Shown here piece by piece: positions 16,330 through 20,587 of a DNA stretch of 20,587 nucleotides. Made by a program: the position numbers and the translations under genes. The notes beneath the pieces are model-generated. The model saw only the letters and a list, made by a program, of their open reading frames with translations. It was not told the DNA's origin and did not search any database. The stretch comes from Planctomycetaceae bacterium UBA2972 (GTDB lineage: Bacteria > Planctomycetota > Planctomycetia > Pirellulales > Pirellulaceae): positions 548 through 21,134 of the forward strand of contig DEAW01000218.1 in the NCBI GenBank assembly GCA_002348315.1. Direction: 5' to 3'. Numbering within the stretch: the first letter of the stretch is position 1; every line of letters begins with the position of its first letter.

Positions 16330-17871
16330 TTGAGTCACTCGATACCACGTTTTTTAGCATTCACTTTATATTTAGCATTGTTCCTTTTGGCCGGCACGGA
16401 TTCGTCAGTATATTCGGCCGAGAAGAATGTAATCTTCTTTATCACCGATGACGAAAGCCCCACGCTGGGATGCTACGGGGATCAGGTCGCAGTGACTCCT
16501 GCCATCGACGCCCTCGCAGCGGATGGGACCTTATTCACCCATGCGTTTGCCACTACCGCCAGCTGCAGCGCCAGTCGTTCTGTCGTAATGAGCGGCCTCC
16601 ATAATCATTACAACGGCCAATTCGGGCACCAACATAGTTATCACAAATTCACCTCCTTTCCCGCGGCCATTTCGTTAGCCTTACCTCGAGTTATGCAACG
16701 CGCCGGATACCGTACGGGACATATTGGAAAATACCACGTCGGTCCAGAGGAAGTCTTTCGCTATGAAACCTATATGAAGGGCCCCACTAGAAACGCTGTG
16801 CAAATGGCCGAGATATGCAAAGGCTTCATCACCAACGATGAAGATGATCGGCCCTTCTTCCTCTATTTCGCCACCAGTGATCCACATCGTGGCGGTGGTA
16901 AAGACCAATCCTCCAAGCTAAAACTTAAGGCCGATCTGTTTGGGAATAAACCTAATGGCAAATCATGGGAGGGCGTCGACGAAGTCTTCTACGATCCTGC
17001 CGATGTCCCAATACCACATTTTCTATCCAACACAGCCGAGACGCGTGAAGAACTCGCACAATATTATCAAAGCGTTTCCCGAATCGACCAGGGACTGGCC
17101 CGTCTTGTAACAATTCTCAAGGAAGCCGGCCTGTATGATAAGACCATGATCGTCTTTACTTCCGATCATGGGATGGCATTTGCCGGTGGAAAAACGACTA
17201 CCTACGAAGGAGGGCTCAATGTCCCCTTTGTCGTCCGTAATCCATACAACGAAAGACGCGGTGTCCGCACGTCGGCAATGATTTCTCACATCGATATCAC
17301 ACCATCCCTTCTGGACTTTGCCGGTGGTCTCGACACCGAGACCAATGGGCCTAAAGAACTTCTTAGCTGGCAAAAATACTGGGCCGAAAAAGGCCGCAAG
17401 ATGGACAACCTACACGGTGGGCACAAATGGAACCGTTACCATGGCAAGAGCTGGTTACACACTCTTGACAATCCGGATTCGACTCACTGGAAAACAATCT
17501 TTGCTTCTCACACATTCCATGAGATCCAAATGTATTATCCCATGCGTGTCGTCCGCGATTCCGACTTTAAACTCATTTGGAATATCGCATATCAACTTCC
17601 CTACCCGTTTGCCTCTGACCTATGGGCGGCCTCGAGTTGGCAGGCTCAATTCAAAAAGGGCGAGGAAGCAATGTATGGGCAGAAAACCGTCAAAGAATAC
17701 ATCTTTCGCGATCGCTTTGAGTTCTTTGACATAAAAAATGACCCGTACGAATCAACGAACCTTGCAAATGATCCAAAATATGCAGAGCAACTCGAGAAAT
17801 ACAAATCGATTCTAAAACAGCATCAAAAGCTGATGGGAGATCCCTGGATTATGAAATGGGACTACGAGTAG
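16330..17871 (+). CDS. Secreted sulfatase, sulfamidase (N-sulfoglucosamine sulfohydrolase)-like, CSASR motif
   Basis: A 513-residue S1 sulfatase divergent from the operon. Calcium ligands Asp40-Asp41 lie in ITDDESPTLGCYGD. The catalytic Cys79 is in CSASR followed by SVVMSG (the C-x-A-x-R form). IGKYHVG replaces the usual GKWHLG. VPIPHFLSNTAETREELAQYYQSVSRIDQG, TSDHGMAF and TYEGGLNVPFVVR follow. The PxFLxDT-like segment, the SRIDQG helix and the DHG calcium site resemble heparan N-sulfatase-type enzymes, so an N- or O-sulfated amino sugar is possible but unproven. The TTG at 16330 has GGGAG nine bases upstream and begins a clean signal peptide (cleavage near YSA-EK). An in-frame ATG at 16276 would add 18 residues in front of it. 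The gene ends 23 bases from the convergent SGNH gene. Confidence 0.92.
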   Translation: MSHSIPRFLAFTLYLALFLLAGTDSSVYSAEKNVIFFITDDESPTLGCYGDQVAVTPAIDALAADGTLFTHAFATTASCSASRSVVMSGLHNHYNGQFGHQHSYHKFTSFPAAISLALPRVMQRAGYRTGHIGKYHVGPEEVFRYETYMKGPTRNAVQMAEICKGFITNDEDDRPFFLYFATSDPHRGGGKDQSSKLKLKADLFGNKPNGKSWEGVDEVFYDPADVPIPHFLSNTAETREELAQYYQSVSRIDQGLARLVTILKEAGLYDKTMIVFTSDHGMAFAGGKTTTYEGGLNVPFVVRNPYNERRGVRTSAMISHIDITPSLLDFAGGLDTETNGPKELLSWQKYWAEKGRKMDNLHGGHKWNRYHGKSWLHTLDNPDSTHWKTIFASHTFHEIQMYYPMRVVRDSDFKLIWNIAYQLPYPFASDLWAASSWQAQFKKGEEAMYGQKTVKEYIFRDRFEFFDIKNDPYESTNLANDPKYAEQLEKYKSILKQHQKLMGDPWIMKWDYE

Positions 17872-17894
17872 ATACTCCCGTCCACGTTGCAACT

Positions 17895-19472
17895 CTAATT
17901 CAACGCCTCACGAATAACCCTGGCAACTTTTTTGGACAGGAAGCTATTTCCTTCCGGCGTAAAGTGCACATTGGCCGGACGCATTAGCTGGTCTAACCGG
18001 TCAATCGTATAACTATACATGTCATCTATCTCAATTTGATGACGTTGCATTACTGTAGCCGCCGCTTCGTTGTATCTTGCGGCATCACCCACCACTCGCC
18101 CCTTAGCACCCTTAGGTACGGGCGTCGTATTGCGGAAGACTACCGTAGCTCCTGTCGATTTGAGTTTGACAGCAATTGCCTCTAAATACTCCACGTATTC
18201 CTTGAGCGGAACCTGTTGCGAGTTCCCTTCACCATTGGGCTCGGCCAGGTTTTCACCGTTGGCCCCCATCCATTTCAAATCGTGTAGTCCAAAATTGAAA
18301 TGAATTACATCCCATTCAGTCGTACCCAACCACGTATCAAGTTCCGCCATTGCCTTCACGCTCGGTCCACAATTTGTGGCAGGACGATGCACGTTGGCAA
18401 TACCCTTTAATTCAGCTCTCACACCTAATGTGTAACCTATGGAAATCGAATCGCCGATTAACAACACGTTTGGCAATCCTGCTTCACCTTCAATTGGAGC
18501 CAAGGGGCCTTTTTTCGGGGCCTGCAATTTACGTTGTGCATTTGCAACGGCAATTTGAATGTCCGTGTCCATTTCTTTCGCCTTCACCAATGCTTCATCC
18601 AGCGGCAAACCTTTCCCGGTTTGTGGTCGAGTATGACCAACATGATCCAGATACGAGTCATGTAATAACCTGGTGCGTTGATCAAGCTGGCTGAATGCAG
18701 GTTGATCATCCCCATACCACGTTACACCAGTGGCTGCGGCGATCGCTTTGGCAATAACCAAATGCCCCTGGTTGTTGACGTGAACACCATCGGACGACAT
18801 TGCATAATCTTTCCGCGTCTTACGCGTAGCGATTAATGAGTATTTAATCGGGTCATGTACATCGACGAGAACGTCTACATCGTCGGCCAGCGTCTTTACA
18901 AATTCCGAGTATTTCGCGATGACCGCTTCATAACCATCATAAATCTCAAACCAGGCAAATTCTTTTTCTGTATCGACAGGCAAAAGTTTTCCGGCGCGGG
19001 CGAATGGCTGCGCGTCAAATGCGATCGGAGTGCACAAAACTAGTTTGCATTGCTTATTTTGTACAACCGAGATCAGTTTTCGGATGCCATCCTGAAATTG
19101 TTTGTATCGTGATTCATCAAACGGACTATAAATACCATCGTTGATACCGTAACACGCAACGACAACATCTGGTTCCAGTTTGTTCAAAGCCCGCTCCAGG
19201 CGTTCGTGAACATTAGGACGAGGGAATGGGTGAGGTTTTTCCGAAAGCCCTGTGACACCCTCACTGGGGAGGCCCAAATTTATTAACTCCGGAGCCTCTT
19301 TGCCATATTGAATCCGCAATTGCAAATCGAGGTAAGTGACGAACTGGCCTGCCGCCGTCACAGAATCACCCACAAAGACGACTCTTTGGCCAGGTACAAA
19401 TACCTCTTTCGCATTAAGCGGAGAAATCAAAAGGCATAGCATTAGTAAAACGCGATTGACTAGTGGATGCAT
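17895..19472 (-). CDS. Secreted protein with two SGNH/GDSL hydrolase domains
   Basis: A 525-residue protein with a signal peptide (about 1-21). Domain 1 (about 28-250) has GDSVT (Ser37), GINDG (Asn111) and DGVHVN (Asp228, His231), a complete SGNH set. Domain 2 (about 334-522) has GDSIS (Ser342), NFGLHDL in place of GxND (about 393-399) and NVHFTPEG (His503), where the Asp of DxxH is replaced by Ala500. A helical linker joins them. SGNH hydrolases remove acetyl or other acyl esters from glycans, or act as lipases; the sulfatase context favours glycan deacylation. The ATG at 19472 follows a strong AGGAGG ten bases upstream and starts the signal peptide directly; a TTG seven codons earlier contains the Shine-Dalgarno inside the coding part and is rejected. 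It is a single gene, convergent with the plus-strand sulfatase and divergent from the TIM-barrel gene. Confidence 0.9.
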   Translation of the reverse strand: MHPLVNRVLLMLCLLISPLNAKEVFVPGQRVVFVGDSVTAAGQFVTYLDLQLRIQYGKEAPELINLGLPSEGVTGLSEKPHPFPRPNVHERLERALNKLEPDVVVACYGINDGIYSPFDESRYKQFQDGIRKLISVVQNKQCKLVLCTPIAFDAQPFARAGKLLPVDTEKEFAWFEIYDGYEAVIAKYSEFVKTLADDVDVLVDVHDPIKYSLIATRKTRKDYAMSSDGVHVNNQGHLVIAKAIAAATGVTWYGDDQPAFSQLDQRTRLLHDSYLDHVGHTRPQTGKGLPLDEALVKAKEMDTDIQIAVANAQRKLQAPKKGPLAPIEGEAGLPNVLLIGDSISIGYTLGVRAELKGIANVHRPATNCGPSVKAMAELDTWLGTTEWDVIHFNFGLHDLKWMGANGENLAEPNGEGNSQQVPLKEYVEYLEAIAVKLKSTGATVVFRNTTPVPKGAKGRVVGDAARYNEAAATVMQRHQIEIDDMYSYTIDRLDQLMRPANVHFTPEGNSFLSKKVARVIREALN

Positions 19473-19634
19473 GGGCTCATTGCCTCCTGGCAAATGTAAT
19501 CAGCACTGAAAGTATTTGTGATCTGGGAAAACTGTGCTTCTCAGCATACACCTTGTCTTTGGCAGATGACAACAACGAACAAAGATATTCTCTGGAGACA
19601 AGTGAAATCACGGTGGTATTGCGATATGCTGTAG

Positions 19635-19646
19635 TTAATAAATTAA
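19635..19646. promoter_or_regulatory. AT-rich palindrome in the divergent gap before the TIM-barrel gene
   Basis: TTAAT-AA-ATTAA is a perfect inverted repeat in the 258-base gap between the SGNH and TIM-barrel genes (19473-19730), about 85 bases upstream of the ATG at 19731. I see no convincing -35/-10 pair in the gap on either strand and no small gene. The palindrome could be an operator or just AT-rich sequence. Confidence 0.2.
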
Positions 19647-19730
19647 TGCGGTGAGTGTTTCAGGTGTCTTCGCCTTGAAAGCCTCATGGCGTCTCATCAG
19701 AAAATTACTCCATCGTTAAGAGAACAATCC

Positions 19731-20587
19731 ATGGTTCATTCAGCAACACGCCGACAGTTCATTCAAACATCTTTAGCAGCCTCCACTGCCGTTTCGTTCA
19801 TGGCAGGCCAAACATCTGCGGCCGTTTCTACAGAGACCAGTCTCAAAGACCGATTGTTTAAAACGTTGAAGATCGGAATGGTGGGCGAAGGGAAAACCCT
19901 TACCGAGAAATTCAAGGCCGCCAAAGCTGCAGGTTTCGGAGCGATTGAACTCAATGCACCGGGCATCAATGCAGCCGATGTCAAAAAGGCCATTGCTGAT
20001 AGCGGCCTACCTGTCGATGGAAGTGTCTGTGGTTCGCATTGGCAAATCCGTCATACAGACAAGGATGCCAGTGTCCGAGCAAAGGCACTTGAAGACTTGA
20101 AAACGGCCCTGGTCCAAACTGAAGCAGTCGGCGGAAAAACTGTTTTACTCGTGGTCGGCCATGGCAACGATGGACCGGAAGCAGAGATTTGGGACCGCAG
20201 TATCGAGAACATCTCGAAAGCATTACCTTTAGCGGGGCAGCTTGGAGTGAGCATCGCTATTGAAAATGTATGGAACCAATTCTGTTATGACCACGGAGGC
20301 GATAGCACTCAGACCGCCGAGAAGTATGTGAAGTATGTTGATGAATTTAATTCCCCTCTAGTCGGCATGCAGTTTGATATCGGAAATCACTGGAAATACG
20401 GCAGCATGGGAGACTGGATTCGACAACTAGGCAAACGAATCATCAAACTTGATGTGAAGGGCTTTAGTCGTGAAAAAGGTGGCTTCACCAAAATTGGTGA
20501 AGGCGATCTGGATTTCGCTGATGTGCGTGATGCTCTGGCGGAGATCAATTTTTATGGTTGGTGCGCAGCCGAAGTCGGCGGTGGCAA
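19731..20587 (+). CDS. Tat-exported sugar phosphate isomerase/epimerase-like TIM barrel (3' end outside the window)
   Basis: 285 codons are present before the right edge. The N-terminus has a twin-arginine signal (ATRRQFIQTS, residues 5-14, then a weakly hydrophobic AAS-rich stretch). The body is a xylose-isomerase-like TIM barrel (AP endonuclease 2 family): GMVGEGKTLTEKFKAAKAAGFGAIEL, then AIENVWNQF (Glu178), QFDIGNHW (Asp216, His220), KLDVKG (239-244) and AAEVGGG (Glu281), which are the expected metal-ligand positions. Planctomycetes have many such exported proteins; some relatives act in 3-keto-sugar or inositol metabolism, but the substrate is not visible here. The ATG at 19731 has AAGAGA seven to eight bases upstream and starts the Tat signal directly; an in-frame ATG at 19686 would add 15 residues in front of it and has no better ribosome site. 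Confidence 0.9.
   Translation, partial: MVHSATRRQFIQTSLAASTAVSFMAGQTSAAVSTETSLKDRLFKTLKIGMVGEGKTLTEKFKAAKAAGFGAIELNAPGINAADVKKAIADSGLPVDGSVCGSHWQIRHTDKDASVRAKALEDLKTALVQTEAVGGKTVLLVVGHGNDGPEAEIWDRSIENISKALPLAGQLGVSIAIENVWNQFCYDHGGDSTQTAEKYVKYVDEFNSPLVGMQFDIGNHWKYGSMGDWIRQLGKRIIKLDVKGFSREKGGFTKIGEGDLDFADVRDALAEINFYGWCAAEVGGG

Noticed and set aside
16163..16360. N-terminal extension of the cupin to 16360
   Set aside because: It would overlap the start and signal peptide of the divergent sulfatase, shows no domain, and a good ribosome site precedes the ATG at 16162.
1..20587. CRISPR array, tRNA, rRNA, insertion sequence or recent tandem duplication
   Set aside because: No regularly spaced repeats, cloverleaf-like sequence, transposase motif or near-identical blocks were seen; the sulfatases are too diverged to be recent copies.

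Overview
The window looks like a piece of a heterotrophic Planctomycetota chromosome; Verrucomicrobiota is the main alternative. The grounds are a PVC-type protein with a C-terminal CxxCH haem domain, a DUF1080 (3-keto-disaccharide hydrolase type) protein, PQQ-like propeller and SGNH proteins of the planctomycete style, and six formylglycine-type sulfatases. Base composition is moderate. No rRNA, tRNA, CRISPR array, insertion sequence or phage gene was seen. The largest gene-free stretches are only about 260, 210 and 170 bases (19473-19730, 3452-3665, 16163-16329).

Layout. Positions 1-3451 (minus) hold a secreted DUF1080 protein followed by a large PVC-type haem protein that runs off the left edge. 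The second protein has no usable start codon. The two frames meet at a run of nine A residues carrying a perfect A-AAA-AAG slippery heptamer directly before the first stop, so they are probably one fused product made by -1 slippage, or one gene broken by an indel. Next is a lone plus-strand FMN alpha-hydroxy-acid dehydrogenase/oxidase (3666-4838). Positions 4844-16162 (minus) form a compact eight-gene unit in the order cupin, five sulfatases, PhoD-like metallophosphoesterase, PQQ-like beta-propeller protein. Its junctions are 4-17 base overlaps or gaps of 6-7 bases. A sixth, sulfamidase-like sulfatase (16330-17871) diverges from the cupin. A tandem SGNH hydrolase (17895-19472, minus) and a Tat-exported sugar isomerase/epimerase-like TIM barrel (19731 to the right edge, plus) complete the window.

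How it fits together (inference). All enzymes except the cupin and the FMN enzyme carry an export signal, so the locus looks like a periplasmic system for stripping sulfate, ester and possibly phosphate groups from a complex sulfated glycan. The DUF1080 protein, haem protein and TIM barrel suggest oxidative (3-keto) sugar processing. The FMN enzyme could oxidise lactate or another 2-hydroxy acid released from deoxysugars. The window contains no glycoside hydrolase of a classical family, no transporter, no regulator and no sulfatase-maturing enzyme, so the substrate cannot be named from it.
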